In this document: positions 45,212-54,651 of the stretch, piece after piece
How positions within the stretch are numbered: position 1 is the stretch's first letter
Layout of the letters: every line of letters starts with the position of its first letter
Source: Bacteriovoracia bacterium
GTDB lineage: Bacteria > Bdellovibrionota > Bacteriovoracia > Bacteriovoracales > Bacteriovoracaceae
Assembly: GCA_030431635.1 (NCBI GenBank)
Contig: JAUIIL010000003.1
Coordinates: 310,001-374,000 of the forward strand
Direction: 5' to 3'
Length of the DNA: 64,000 nucleotides
The notes under the pieces: generated by a model
Told to the model about the DNA's origin: nothing
Database searches by the model: none
Seen by the model: the letters and a program-made list of their open reading frames with translations, nothing else
Translations under genes and position numbers: made by a program

Positions 45212-46093
45212 ATGGTTTGCATTTACTTGGTCTTTTTTGTCATAATAAATTCCTTTTCAGCATACTCTATAGAATGTGAAAAGCTATTAATGTCTCAACA
45301 AATCGTTCGTAAACATGACTTTGATGTAGAAAGGGAGCTTAAGGATTACTATAGAATGCTTGGTCCTCATTTTATTTTTCATTTAGCCAAAAGTTCTCAT
45401 TGGTTTGATTCAGGGGCTGGAAACCTTGGGGCAGTAGCGAACCTTCTTTCTGAAAACTACAAAATAAATGTTTTTAATGTACCTCAGGAGTATTTAGATT
45501 ATGCAAACTTTTTTAATGAAAAAATAAGAAGTTTTTGGCAAGAGGAATTTTTCTCTAAACTTAAAATCACTGCGCTTACTTATAAAATCAACGAAAGAAG
45601 GAAATTGTTTAAGTTGCCTCAGACAAAAAAACTAAAAATACTTACGGGAAAGTATTTCGAAGAAACGAGCTCTAAAGAAATTGAAAGTTTTGGTAAGGTA
45701 AGTTTGTTAACAGATGTGATGGGGGTATTTACTTACTCAAGTGATCTATGGACAGTTCTTTCAAGATACTACGAGATTTTAGATACTAACGGAGTTGCTT
45801 TTATTGCGCTTGCAACTAAGAATAGTGTTGTCTATGGAACTTCTCTCAGATTAAAAAATCAAGAGGTATTATTAGTTGAGTGGCTATCAAAACATTACCC
45901 TCATATCTTTTCTTTGGAAGAAATTAAACAGCCAGCAGTTCGCTATTTTGAGGGACAAGCTGTTCGAAGTGATTCTCAGTGGGTTTTGGTGATAAAAAAA
46001 TCTGAAGAATTTTTAGATTTGCCAAAGTTCAAAAACATTGAGTATTCATCCCCAGGAACAGCCCCCAGTAGAGTTTTTGAGCTTGCTTATTAA
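45212..46093 (+). CDS. Exported protein with SAM-methyltransferase-like fold
   Basis: 293 residues; ATG with GAGGG upstream. The first 19 residues form a signal peptide (VCIYLVFFVIINSFSAYS). The rest reads like a class I methyltransferase: motif I-like HWFDSGAGNLGAVANLLSE (D66, G68, G70, G73), then a strand KINVFNVP, and a motif IV/post region KVSLLTDVMGVFTYSSDLW (Asp168) with YEILDTNGVAFIAL after it. No catalytic NPPY/DPPY motif is seen, so substrate is unknown. SAM is cytoplasmic, so export is odd: the protein may act in another cell, or the fold may have another use. The fold call is by eye. Confidence 0.55.
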   Translation: MVCIYLVFFVIINSFSAYSIECEKLLMSQQIVRKHDFDVERELKDYYRMLGPHFIFHLAKSSHWFDSGAGNLGAVANLLSENYKINVFNVPQEYLDYANFFNEKIRSFWQEEFFSKLKITALTYKINERRKLFKLPQTKKLKILTGKYFEETSSKEIESFGKVSLLTDVMGVFTYSSDLWTVLSRYYEILDTNGVAFIALATKNSVVYGTSLRLKNQEVLLVEWLSKHYPHIFSLEEIKQPAVRYFEGQAVRSDSQWVLVIKKSEEFLDLPKFKNIEYSSPGTAPSRVFELAY

Positions 46094-46185
46094 CAAAACA
46101 GAGAATTAGTTTGCCGCGTTAGCACTTCTTATATGCTTTCGCCAAAGATTTTGACGGTTTAGAGTACGCACGTTAATTGACGAAG

Positions 46186-49100
46186 ATGAAAAAAATTTAC
46201 GTCTTCTTATCTCTGTTTTTGCTCTTATTTCATTCTTTTTCTTCTGCTTGGGCCACCGATAAAATTGTCTATAAAAGTCTAGAAGAGCTTCTAAGTGGAC
46301 TTTCACAAAAAGAAACAGAGGAGCTGGATGGTGTATTCAATGAAAATAAGATTATTGATCTCGAGCAAAGTGGCAAGAGTGAGCTTTCAAGCTGGGTAGA
46401 AGAACTCAATTTTAGATTAAGTGAGTCTCTATCGAAGCTGGGTAAACACTATGCTCAATATCAAATTTACTTTATCGACTCTTCTGAGCCACAAGCCTTT
46501 CTTTATAAGTACGAGCCTAAAGGTCTTGAGTTTTATCGTTGTCATGTTTTTATATCAACAGGACTCATTAGTAAGTTTTCAGAAAAAATAGTGAGTAAAG
46601 GACTGTCTCTTGAAGAAGAAACTCAAGATATTTTGAAAGGCTTGCAAGGGATTTTGGCCAGAGAGTTTGTTGAACCTAAGCAAGGTGAACTTATTAAGAA
46701 AGACTGGGATTTCTCAGGAGATAGCGCAGAAAGACAAACTCAAGCAGATGAATTAACAGCAGATTTAATGACTGTAAATCTGTTGAAAGAAGCAGAACTA
46801 AGTACGGACTCTCTTCTGTATTTTCTACAGAACTTAGAAAGAGAGAAAGATGATCAAAGTAATGCTTTTCTTGACGGTATAGTAAGTGCTTTTTCTCAAA
46901 GTCCAGAACTAGAGATGAGAATAAATGCGTTAAGGGCCAGGTTAACTCACTTACGCTTGAATGAAGGGCAGAAGAAAGAAAAGCAAATAGCTATCAATCT
47001 TTCACAAATCTCAGAAGAGCTTTCCTCATTATCAGATCAATCTAGAAATCAACTTCTTTATGAAAAACTTCCAGAGAAAAGTGACATTGAGAGTATGCTG
47101 GTTAAACTTGAACAAGGACTAGATTTTTACAACAGCCAAGATAGCCAGGGAGCTAAATGGGATTATGAAAGGGATATCCTTTTTCTTCATGAAGCACTAG
47201 AGAAGCTCTATGAAAAACAACTAACCTCTACTGATAAAGAGTATTATTTTAAAAGTACTTTAAAGCTCATTAGTTCTCCTGATGAGTGGTATTTAAATGC
47301 TTTTAATGATTCACAGTGGATGAAAGGTAACGATGGGCACGTTGATATATCTTCTTATAAGATGAGGAATTATCAAGAAGGTTTAAGGAAATCTGTTTTT
47401 TTTCAAAAGAATAATTTTTTTGAAGAGTTTGCATCATTATCTCAAGAAGAGCTTACAAATATACTGAAGAAAAAAAACTTTCATGAACTCTTAATCTTTT
47501 TTCCTGTTCGTGACCTTGAGGCCTTAATACCTGAATATTTAGTTTTTATTGACTCGCTGGAAGGAGAGAAAAAGGTAGAGCAATTATTAAGACTCTGGAG
47601 TAGCGTAGTTAAAGCAAATTTTCATATCCAAACGGAAGTTAAAATTTTAAAGAAAGTTCTTGATGCTTTTCAGGAAGAGGGTAATCGCGAGCACTTCATC
47701 CCCTATATGTATAACCTTGAGAGAACTTTTCAGGAGAATATATTTCTTAATGAGCGCTTTGTTCGTTACCGTCCATCTCATCCAGAGGAGAGTAAAGAAC
47801 TGCTAAAGCTCTATTTTGAGTTTTTTAACCTTGGAATGAGAGAAGGTGAGCGTTTTACGAAAGCGATTGGACTAGATCTTTTCTTAAAGATTCTTTATTG
47901 GAACCTTTATCCCAAGAAACTTCTCTCATCCTATAAAAATAATGGAGCTTTCAATCCTCTTTTAGTCTTGGATTATTTTAAAGAACCTGCTGAAAGTGAA
48001 AATTGGGATAACTTCTTTGATGAGAATTTTCAAACTTTAAAAATGTTGTCTGACGAAGGTGGCTCTTCTACATTGAGCTTTGGGAACTTCTTCTTTTTTT
48101 TACAATACAATAATGTTTTTGAAGGAAAGGATTATCAGAAAGCTTTTTATTCATTCATTAAAGGGTTGCTTGTAAAGTACATTGGCAAAGATGGTCTGAA
48201 GTTAGAAGACTGGCACTATTATATTAAATTTTTGAATGACCAGCAGATGACAGAAGTTGGCTTTGTGGATGCGTTACTGATTGATATCGCTCAAAAACAA
48301 CCCAAAGAGGTTAAAAAGTTTATTTTAAGTGGAAAGTTTTTAGCTTCAATGAAAGAGGCAGCTTTCGGTTCATCTTCACTGACTTCCTTACATGTAGAGT
48401 TACTTGCCTCTTTAAAAAAGAATGGTGTTATTACAAGCCAAGAAGCTCTGGTGGCGATAGATAAGCAAATGAGCTTCGTTTCTGAGTGGGGAGGGAACTC
48501 CTTTTTTAACTCTATTGTAGATAATAGGTTCGGTCGGAGTGCCTCAATAGAGCTTTGGCGCTTTTTTTATGACAGAGATGATTATAGTGAGGGTTTTTTT
48601 GAATTTCTTTTTAAAAATTATGCTTTAAGTGAAAAGGCCAAAAAACTTATAAAAGAGAAACGTATTGAAACTTTGGGCAATGAGTTTGTTGTTATCATGA
48701 GTTCTCTGGGGATTGAGTACCATCCTATTTACACTCAGAGATTGCAATACCTTTCTGGGCCTTTAATACGTGAGTTTAAAAAGAGTGTTGGTATCGAAAG
48801 TTTAGATATTCATTCTTTAGATTATAAGAATAGGTTTAAAGATAACTTTGTCCAGGCCAAGGATTATTTAAAAAAAATATTTAACCCAGATGGTATTTCT
48901 ATACCAATCCAATTTCAGTCTTACTTCAATTACACGGCTTTAGATCCTTTGGCTGATGACTTCTTAGAGTTAATTCCAGAGGGACTAGAATATGAACAGT
49001 ATCTTGAAATTTTTAAAACTGTAACAGCGAAGAGGGCCAACCAGTATTCTGATAAATTTTTTCAAAAATTTCTCTATAAGAAAGTTCTGTTAGAAAACCA

Positions 49101-51102
49101 AAAAGAAACTTTAAAAGATATTTTGATGTTCGCAAGATTAAGATCTGAGAAAATAAAAGTTTCCATTGCTCAGGGATATTTTTTAGAAAGAGTAGGGAAC
49201 TTAAAAGAGAAAGGTCATATAAGTGATAAAGAAATCTCTGCCCTGAGTTCTTCCATTCAAAAATATATAACAAACCCTTCCAGGTTTTTAGATGATTATT
49301 TAGAAGAAATTTCTTGGAAGCTTCATCTGAATGAAAAACAATTAGCTGTCTTTATTGAGCCTTTAAAATCTTTTAATTATACCCGTTTTAGTGTTGATTC
49401 AGTGAACTCTCTGTCAAGTTTAAGTAAGCTCATTTCTCACCTCACAACTTCAGAGAAAATTAATCTCATTAAATATATTCAAAGACCTAGCGGAAGTATT
49501 TATGACGCTGTCCCAAGGATAGGTATCTTAATTGAAAAAATCGCGAATCCTTCCATAGGTAGTATTCACTCTCCCTTTGGAGGTCTCGGAGGGGGATTTG
49601 AAAGTGGAGCAAAGGCAGAAATTGATAAGTTTGAAATTAAACTTAAAGATGCCAATGATGAGGAGAGACTCCTTTATATAGAAAATATTGTTGGCTCAAG
49701 AGACTACGGTCTTTGGTTTCAAGGAAAAGAAATGAGAGATAAGCTTTATCATTTGGCCGAAATCAAAGGGGATAAAAAAATTCTTTTTGAAAGTTATATA
49801 AAAGCTCTGCCAGAACACGAGCACTCGATTACTCTTTCTTATCTACTTGCTTCGGTTGGAGGGGAGCATGAATCAGAGCTTTTACGAACTCTTGAAACTT
49901 TTCAAACCCCCGGACATAAATTTGCTCAAATTGCTTCTATCTTTAATATTTTTGGAGAAGAAGAATCTGAAAAACTTGCCAAGGCCAAAAGCAGGGCCAA
50001 GCCACCAACCAGATATCTTGTTTATAAACTACTTCGGGAGAGATTATCCCCAGCAGCTTTCGATGAAATACAAAGTGTGGATAAATTGCTTGGTTCTGGC
50101 TCTATTAAGTACGTAGCAGCTGTGACATTTAAAAATGGAGAAAGAGCAGCCGTTTATTTAAAAAGACCTTTTACTCAAGAGACGAATGAGTCTGTTTTAA
50201 ACATTGCCGAAGAATGGATGAAATATTTGAAAGAAGATCCTGAGTTTTCTAATAAATATGATTATGACTACTATTTGAAGTCACTAAGAGAGCAACTTGA
50301 AATTGAAATAAACTTTTCCTTAGAATCTCAGAAAGCTTTTGATATGGCCGCAATGTATGAGGCCAGGAAACCTTATCAAGGCTGGAAGTTTAAAGGGATT
50401 AGGCCGATTCAATCAAAAACGATGAGTGACGAGGTTATTTTTTATGACTTAGTAGATAATGTAACATCATTTGAAGAGCTTCCAGATGAGCAAAAACAGT
50501 ATGTTTCCCAATATATTATTGAAACTGAATTAGACGCTCTTTTTAGAAATGGTGATGCTGACAGGCATATGGGAAATTACCTTTTCGATTTAGAAAATAA
50601 AATTATTTACCCTCTCGACCCCGGACAGTTTTATCAATTAGAAAATAAAAGTATTTTAGGCTTAGGAGAGACCTATTTTACGGCCCAAATGCTTTATGCT
50701 TTTAGTTTAAAGGATAAAACAAAAGCTGCGCAAAAGCTTTTTTATGTTTTTGATAGACTCAAAACAAACGATAAACCTATTTCAAAAAACGATAAGGCAC
50801 TTTTTGTTGAAAACGTAAGAAATATTCTTTCAGGTGAGGAAGGACTAGATAAAAAGATTTTATCTGTCATGTCTGAATTAAACCAAAGAAGAATAAGAAT
50901 TCCTTTTAGAATATCTCTTGGTGTAATCAAGGGCTTTTCTATTGTTCTAAAAGAAGAATACGCTAAAGTCGCAGGAAAAGAGTTTGTTGAAGAAAGATTA
51001 GAAAAAGAAATCAAAAAAATTATCATAGGGCACTTACCTGCCAAGGCCATTGAACAAGTAAGTAGCTTTTTTTGTAATGAGAAATTTAGCAGCAAAAAAT
51101 AG
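46186..51102 (+). CDS. Very large exported protein: degenerate M48-like N-terminus, helical middle, ABC1/UbiB-like kinase C-terminus
   Basis: 1,638 residues from ATG 46186 (a TTG three codons earlier is less likely). Signal peptide to about residue 23 (SSAWA). Residues about 85-215 resemble M48 peptidases (YFIDSSEPQAFLY, VFISTGLISKF, QADELTADLMTVNLLKEAEL), but HExxH is replaced by R159-E-F-V-E. A long helical region follows. From about 1290 an ABC1/UbiB pattern appears: GSGSIKYVAAVTFKNGERAA, EINFSLESQKAF, then D-R-H1461-M-G-N1464, LDPG with D1478 where DFG is expected, and RRIRIPFRISLGVIKGF. The usual ATP-binding Lys position is Tyr1324 (VYLKRP), with Lys1326 two residues on. Known UbiB/ADCK proteins act inside cells, so export is unusual. 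Confidence 0.65.
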   Translation: MKKIYVFLSLFLLLFHSFSSAWATDKIVYKSLEELLSGLSQKETEELDGVFNENKIIDLEQSGKSELSSWVEELNFRLSESLSKLGKHYAQYQIYFIDSSEPQAFLYKYEPKGLEFYRCHVFISTGLISKFSEKIVSKGLSLEEETQDILKGLQGILAREFVEPKQGELIKKDWDFSGDSAERQTQADELTADLMTVNLLKEAELSTDSLLYFLQNLEREKDDQSNAFLDGIVSAFSQSPELEMRINALRARLTHLRLNEGQKKEKQIAINLSQISEELSSLSDQSRNQLLYEKLPEKSDIESMLVKLEQGLDFYNSQDSQGAKWDYERDILFLHEALEKLYEKQLTSTDKEYYFKSTLKLISSPDEWYLNAFNDSQWMKGNDGHVDISSYKMRNYQEGLRKSVFFQKNNFFEEFASLSQEELTNILKKKNFHELLIFFPVRDLEALIPEYLVFIDSLEGEKKVEQLLRLWSSVVKANFHIQTEVKILKKVLDAFQEEGNREHFIPYMYNLERTFQENIFLNERFVRYRPSHPEESKELLKLYFEFFNLGMREGERFTKAIGLDLFLKILYWNLYPKKLLSSYKNNGAFNPLLVLDYFKEPAESENWDNFFDENFQTLKMLSDEGGSSTLSFGNFFFFLQYNNVFEGKDYQKAFYSFIKGLLVKYIGKDGLKLEDWHYYIKFLNDQQMTEVGFVDALLIDIAQKQPKEVKKFILSGKFLASMKEAAFGSSSLTSLHVELLASLKKNGVITSQEALVAIDKQMSFVSEWGGNSFFNSIVDNRFGRSASIELWRFFYDRDDYSEGFFEFLFKNYALSEKAKKLIKEKRIETLGNEFVVIMSSLGIEYHPIYTQRLQYLSGPLIREFKKSVGIESLDIHSLDYKNRFKDNFVQAKDYLKKIFNPDGISIPIQFQSYFNYTALDPLADDFLELIPEGLEYEQYLEIFKTVTAKRANQYSDKFFQKFLYKKVLLENQKETLKDILMFARLRSEKIKVSIAQGYFLERVGNLKEKGHISDKEISALSSSIQKYITNPSRFLDDYLEEISWKLHLNEKQLAVFIEPLKSFNYTRFSVDSVNSLSSLSKLISHLTTSEKINLIKYIQRPSGSIYDAVPRIGILIEKIANPSIGSIHSPFGGLGGGFESGAKAEIDKFEIKLKDANDEERLLYIENIVGSRDYGLWFQGKEMRDKLYHLAEIKGDKKILFESYIKALPEHEHSITLSYLLASVGGEHESELLRTLETFQTPGHKFAQIASIFNIFGEEESEKLAKAKSRAKPPTRYLVYKLLRERLSPAAFDEIQSVDKLLGSGSIKYVAAVTFKNGERAAVYLKRPFTQETNESVLNIAEEWMKYLKEDPEFSNKYDYDYYLKSLREQLEIEINFSLESQKAFDMAAMYEARKPYQGWKFKGIRPIQSKTMSDEVIFYDLVDNVTSFEELPDEQKQYVSQYIIETELDALFRNGDADRHMGNYLFDLENKIIYPLDPGQFYQLENKSILGLGETYFTAQMLYAFSLKDKTKAAQKLFYVFDRLKTNDKPISKNDKALFVENVRNILSGEEGLDKKILSVMSELNQRRIRIPFRISLGVIKGFSIVLKEEYAKVAGKEFVEERLEKEIKKIIIGHLPAKAIEQVSSFFCNEKFSSKK

Positions 51103-51104
51103 TC

Positions 51105-51794
51105 TTACTCATAAAGATAGTTTACTTCAACCATTTGCAGTTCACCTTGTTTGTCAGTCCAAGGTGAAATCCCTTTATAGTAAATAATTTTCTTGCTCTT
51201 TTTGTCATAAATAACATCAAAGCTCGGGGCCATGAGAGAGAAAAGCCAGTTAGAGATTTCGATTTTAAAATAGTATTTATCATCGACTTCTTTAATGAAG
51301 TTGTATTGAAAGGTGTAGTAATCAAGTTTATTGGGAATAAAATACTTAAAACTAAGAGACTCATTTGCTTTGATAACTTCTAAGTTCTCTTGAAGATAAT
51401 AGTGAATTCCCTGCCCTGTGATCATAAGCCCCTCTTTTTCATAAAGCTTTTGTTCAAAGGGAGAGCTCTTTTTCTTTCGATAAATGATATAAAAATTTTT
51501 CTCAATTTTACTTCCCTCATAGGTTTCAGGGTCTTTAGGGTAGTAGATTTTAGATTCTGGAAAAGCATATCCTCCAGAAAGAAATAAGTTTTTCTCTGTG
51601 GCGAAATGTTTATTATCTGGTGTGAAATAAAATGTTCGAGACGATTTAAGTTTTTCTTTTGAATAAATAAGTTCGTGTTTTTCTGTATAAATAGTTTTGC
51701 CCTCTTTTCTGGCCACGGCTTGAAAGCGAACGACTTCCTCCGTTGATGCGTAGAGAAAAAAAGAAAAAGCGAAGAAAACAAATACCTTAAACAT
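51105..51794 (-). CDS. Exported protein of unknown function
   Basis: 229 residues, ATG start, with a signal peptide (VFVFFAFSFFLYAS). The mature part is rich in Tyr, Phe and Lys with alternating strands (KIYYPKDPETYEGSKIEKNF, YKGISPWTDKQGELQM), suggesting a beta-rich periplasmic domain. It resembles the DUF3108-type layout in general character only; no family is claimed. It converges with the giant exported protein gene, two bases apart, and is divergent from pepD. Confidence 0.55.
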   Translation of the reverse strand: MFKVFVFFAFSFFLYASTEEVVRFQAVARKEGKTIYTEKHELIYSKEKLKSSRTFYFTPDNKHFATEKNLFLSGGYAFPESKIYYPKDPETYEGSKIEKNFYIIYRKKKSSPFEQKLYEKEGLMITGQGIHYYLQENLEVIKANESLSFKYFIPNKLDYYTFQYNFIKEVDDKYYFKIEISNWLFSLMAPSFDVIYDKKSKKIIYYKGISPWTDKQGELQMVEVNYLYE

Positions 51795-51875
51795 GGTTTT
51801 AGTTTACCCCAGATTCAAGACAAAACATAAAAATTTAGCTATGTTAGGGGCAAATTCATTAAATTGTGAGGTGAT

Positions 51876-53333
51876 ATGCAAAAACCAGAAAATTATCCTG
51901 AAAACCCACAGCACTTATGGCAACATTTTTTTGATTTCACTCAAATTCCAAGGCCATCGAAACAAGAAGAGAAAATTTGTGACCATGTTATCTCTTTGGC
52001 AAAAAAATATGGGTATGAATATAAAACCGATGAGGAAAAAAATATTGTCATTTATGTTCCAGCATCTAAAGGAAAAGAAAATAGTGCACCTGTTATTATT
52101 CAGAATCATGTTGATATGGTGACTGATGCTACTCCTGATAGAAAGATAAATTTCTCAGAAGATCCTATTAAAACATTCGTAGAAGGAGATTGGCTTAAAG
52201 CTGATAGAACAACTCTTGGGGCCGATAACGGAATTGGCTGTGCAGCAGCCCTGGCCTTGATGACTGATGAGAGTATTTCTCATCCTCCCTTAGAGCTTCT
52301 TTTTACCACTGATGAAGAAACAGGATTAAACGGAGCTTGGGCCGTTAAAGGAGGAAACTTTAAATCAAAAAGACTTATTAACCTTGATACTGAAGAGTGG
52401 GGAAGTCTCTATATTGGCTGTGCGGGTGGAATTGATAAGCAACTTAATAAGAAAGTAGAGATAGTGAAGGGTGATGATAATTTTCAAGAGATGAAGGTGA
52501 CGATTGGAGGCCTAAGGGGTGGTCACTCAGGTATTGATATTCACAAGCCTCTCGCGAACGCTATTAAGCTCTTGGTTGAGTACTTAGTTGAGCTTGATAA
52601 GAATTGTTCATTTGAGCTCTCTCAGTTTAGAGGTGGTAGGGCCCATAATATTATTCCTCGAGACGCGTTTGCTATTATTCGTTGTTCAAGGGAGCAGAAA
52701 CATGTTCTCTCTCAACTTGGGCAAGACTTAACAAAAAGATGGAAAGATTATTTAAGTGATGAAGACCAAGGTGTTTTTGTTGAAGTTTCTGAATGTGAAA
52801 AAAGTGAAGAGGTTCTGACTGAAGTTGAAAAACAAGAAGCTCTTACTTTTATGAGTTTATTTCCTCACGGAGCTCATAATTATTTAGAGCATGGAAAAGA
52901 GCCTCTTGTGAGTGTAAGTAACAACATGGCCCAAGTGATCATTATGAATGGTCATTTTTATGCGATGAGTTCTGTTCGTTTTTTTGATAGAGAAGAAGCG
53001 AGGAGTTTTGAAACTGTATTTGCTAGGCTTTCTAAAAGCTATGGGTTTGAATTAACGTCCAATGGAGAGTATCCAAGCTGGAAGCCGGCGAAAGAAAACG
53101 AACTTTTAGAAATTGTTAAAGAGCAGTATCAAAAGACTTTTCAATCACAACCGACGGTAACTGCTATCCATGCTGGTCTTGAGTGCGGAATTTTAAGAGA
53201 TCGTATTGGTCCTATTGATGCTGTTTCTTTTGGCCCAACAATAAAAGGAGCTCACTCACCTCAAGAGAGAGTTCAAATTTCGACAGTAAATGACTTTTGG
53301 AAATTATTAGTTAATATAATAGAGAGTCTATAA
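51876..53333 (+). CDS. pepD: Aminoacyl-histidine dipeptidase PepD (M20 family)
   Basis: 485 residues; ATG with GAGGTGAT upstream. The metal-ligand H78-x-D80 (QNHVDMVTDATPD), the bridging Asp in TTLGADNGIG, and the general-base pair in LFTTDEETG are intact. The dimerisation domain (GLRGGHSGIDIHKPLANAIK) and the final AIHAGLECGILRDRIGP are typical of bacterial PepD (beta-Ala-His dipeptidase). It is a cytoplasmic zinc enzyme that cleaves Xaa-His dipeptides and others. Two small membrane protein genes follow in the same direction. Confidence 0.95.
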   Translation: MQKPENYPENPQHLWQHFFDFTQIPRPSKQEEKICDHVISLAKKYGYEYKTDEEKNIVIYVPASKGKENSAPVIIQNHVDMVTDATPDRKINFSEDPIKTFVEGDWLKADRTTLGADNGIGCAAALALMTDESISHPPLELLFTTDEETGLNGAWAVKGGNFKSKRLINLDTEEWGSLYIGCAGGIDKQLNKKVEIVKGDDNFQEMKVTIGGLRGGHSGIDIHKPLANAIKLLVEYLVELDKNCSFELSQFRGGRAHNIIPRDAFAIIRCSREQKHVLSQLGQDLTKRWKDYLSDEDQGVFVEVSECEKSEEVLTEVEKQEALTFMSLFPHGAHNYLEHGKEPLVSVSNNMAQVIIMNGHFYAMSSVRFFDREEARSFETVFARLSKSYGFELTSNGEYPSWKPAKENELLEIVKEQYQKTFQSQPTVTAIHAGLECGILRDRIGPIDAVSFGPTIKGAHSPQERVQISTVNDFWKLLVNIIESL

Positions 53334-53346
53334 CAAAGGAAAAAGC

Positions 53347-53700
53347 ATGCCTTATGAAGTCTATAAGATTATTCACCTCCTGATGGTGGTTGTTCTTTTA
53401 ACGGCCCTTTCTGTTGGTTTTTGGAATAATGGGAACCAAGCCAAGATCCTCAAAATCTTAGGAGGAGTGGCGACTCTACTTATTCTTGTATCAGGAATGG
53501 GGTTAATGGCCAGACTTGGAATTGGGCATACTGGTGGATGGCCTGTTTGGATTAAATTAAAAATGTTTTTTTGGTTACTCCTTGGTGTAGGTGGTCCGAT
53601 GATTTTAAAGAGAGCTCCTTCAAAAGGAAAAACTGCTTATTGGGCGGTCTTAATTATATTTAGTGTTATTGTTTACTTAGTGAACTATAAACCAGAATAA
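53347..53700 (+). CDS. Small integral membrane protein, SirB2-like
   Basis: 117 residues, four hydrophobic segments (about 8-25, 34-52, 68-85, 94-111), with IIHLLMVVVLL at the start and GIGHTGGWPVWIKLKMFFWL in the third. The spacing of His, Gly-Trp and Lys resembles SirB2/CopD-like four-helix membrane proteins, but identity is weak. It starts 13 bases after pepD and is followed after three bases by the YggT gene. Confidence 0.55.
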   Translation: MPYEVYKIIHLLMVVVLLTALSVGFWNNGNQAKILKILGGVATLLILVSGMGLMARLGIGHTGGWPVWIKLKMFFWLLLGVGGPMILKRAPSKGKTAYWAVLIIFSVIVYLVNYKPE

Positions 53701-53703
53701 AAA

Positions 53704-53925
53704 ATGATTAGATTTGTTATAGAAGTTTATGTTTTTCTCATTATTGTGGATGCTATCTTAAGCTATATCCCGAGTTTGAGACATAATGAAATCGTGAGAA
53801 GTTTGAGAAAAGTTACTGATCTCACTCAAAAACCTATTCGTAACGCTCTTCCTCATGATTTACCCTTTGACCCTTCGCCCATAATTGTTATCCTATTATT
53901 AAATCTGTTAAAGGCGTTGTGGTAG
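53704..53925 (+). CDS. YggT family membrane protein
   Basis: 73 residues: a membrane helix (FVIEVYVFLIIVDAILSYI), a loop with TDLTQKPIRNALP, and a second helix (PSPIIVILLLNLLKALW). This is the single-repeat YggT pattern (Y.......R..TEP...P.R...P). YggT proteins are linked to osmotic stress or septum-associated functions in various bacteria. It is tightly packed between its neighbours, three bases on either side, so it is a translated operon member. Confidence 0.85.
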   Translation: MIRFVIEVYVFLIIVDAILSYIPSLRHNEIVRSLRKVTDLTQKPIRNALPHDLPFDPSPIIVILLLNLLKALW

Positions 53926-53928
53926 TTT

Positions 53929-54651
53929 ATGATTGATGAGATTGAGTTTTTAGTAAGTGAAACCTTAAAGCACCATCAGGATAATTATGCGAGTAAAGAA
54001 CCTGAAACCTCGCAAGATGGACCAGGAATCATGGCCCTTGTTCAAAAATCAACTTCTAGCCTTAGGGCCTATTGTTTATCTTCAGAGAATTTACTAGAAG
54101 ATGCGGAGCTTTACGGGCAACTTCCAAGTACTTTCAGTGAATTTAAAGGAGCGGCCTTAAGTGAGTTAATGTTTTTTCCTTGTTCTCAGAAAGAAGCTTC
54201 CTATATTGAGCAGAGGCTTCATGGGAAAAGATTTTTTCTTCAGGATGACCTGGCTAGTAACTTGATCCGCCCATCGGATTATTGGTGGCTTGTTATTAGT
54301 GGTGATAACGTTGAAGTGAGTTTTGAGTATCAAAAATCAGATGCGGCGATTAGGCTTGGGCCGTTGGGTGATAAGAAACTTGCTAAAGAGTATTTTAATT
54401 GTGCTTACGATCTTTTTCACCGCTCTCTTGAAATTAAAGACTTTTGCGTTTCTGATAGTGGTTTTAGTTTTTCAATAAAAGATGACAATCCTTATGCTCT
54501 CGATTTGTTGCATTTACTTAAAACTGGTGAGGTTGCCCCAGATTTTGAAGAGCTCACTAAGCTTCCTTCTCATCGCCCACTGGTGAAGCGGTTTCTTGAT
54601 TTTATTCAGCAAGTAGCTGCTTTGAGATCTTTTTGGATAAAAATTGATTAA
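53929..54651 (+). CDS. Hypothetical cytoplasmic protein
   Basis: 240 residues, start three bases after the YggT gene. No signal peptide or membrane segment. Acidic, mixed helix/strand; segments such as LIRPSDYWWLVISGDNVEVS and DAAIRLGPLGDKKLAKEYF stand out, but no family is recognised. Its stop overlaps that of the small convergent gene by four bases. Confidence 0.6.
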   Translation: MIDEIEFLVSETLKHHQDNYASKEPETSQDGPGIMALVQKSTSSLRAYCLSSENLLEDAELYGQLPSTFSEFKGAALSELMFFPCSQKEASYIEQRLHGKRFFLQDDLASNLIRPSDYWWLVISGDNVEVSFEYQKSDAAIRLGPLGDKKLAKEYFNCAYDLFHRSLEIKDFCVSDSGFSFSIKDDNPYALDLLHLLKTGEVAPDFEELTKLPSHRPLVKRFLDFIQQVAALRSFWIKID

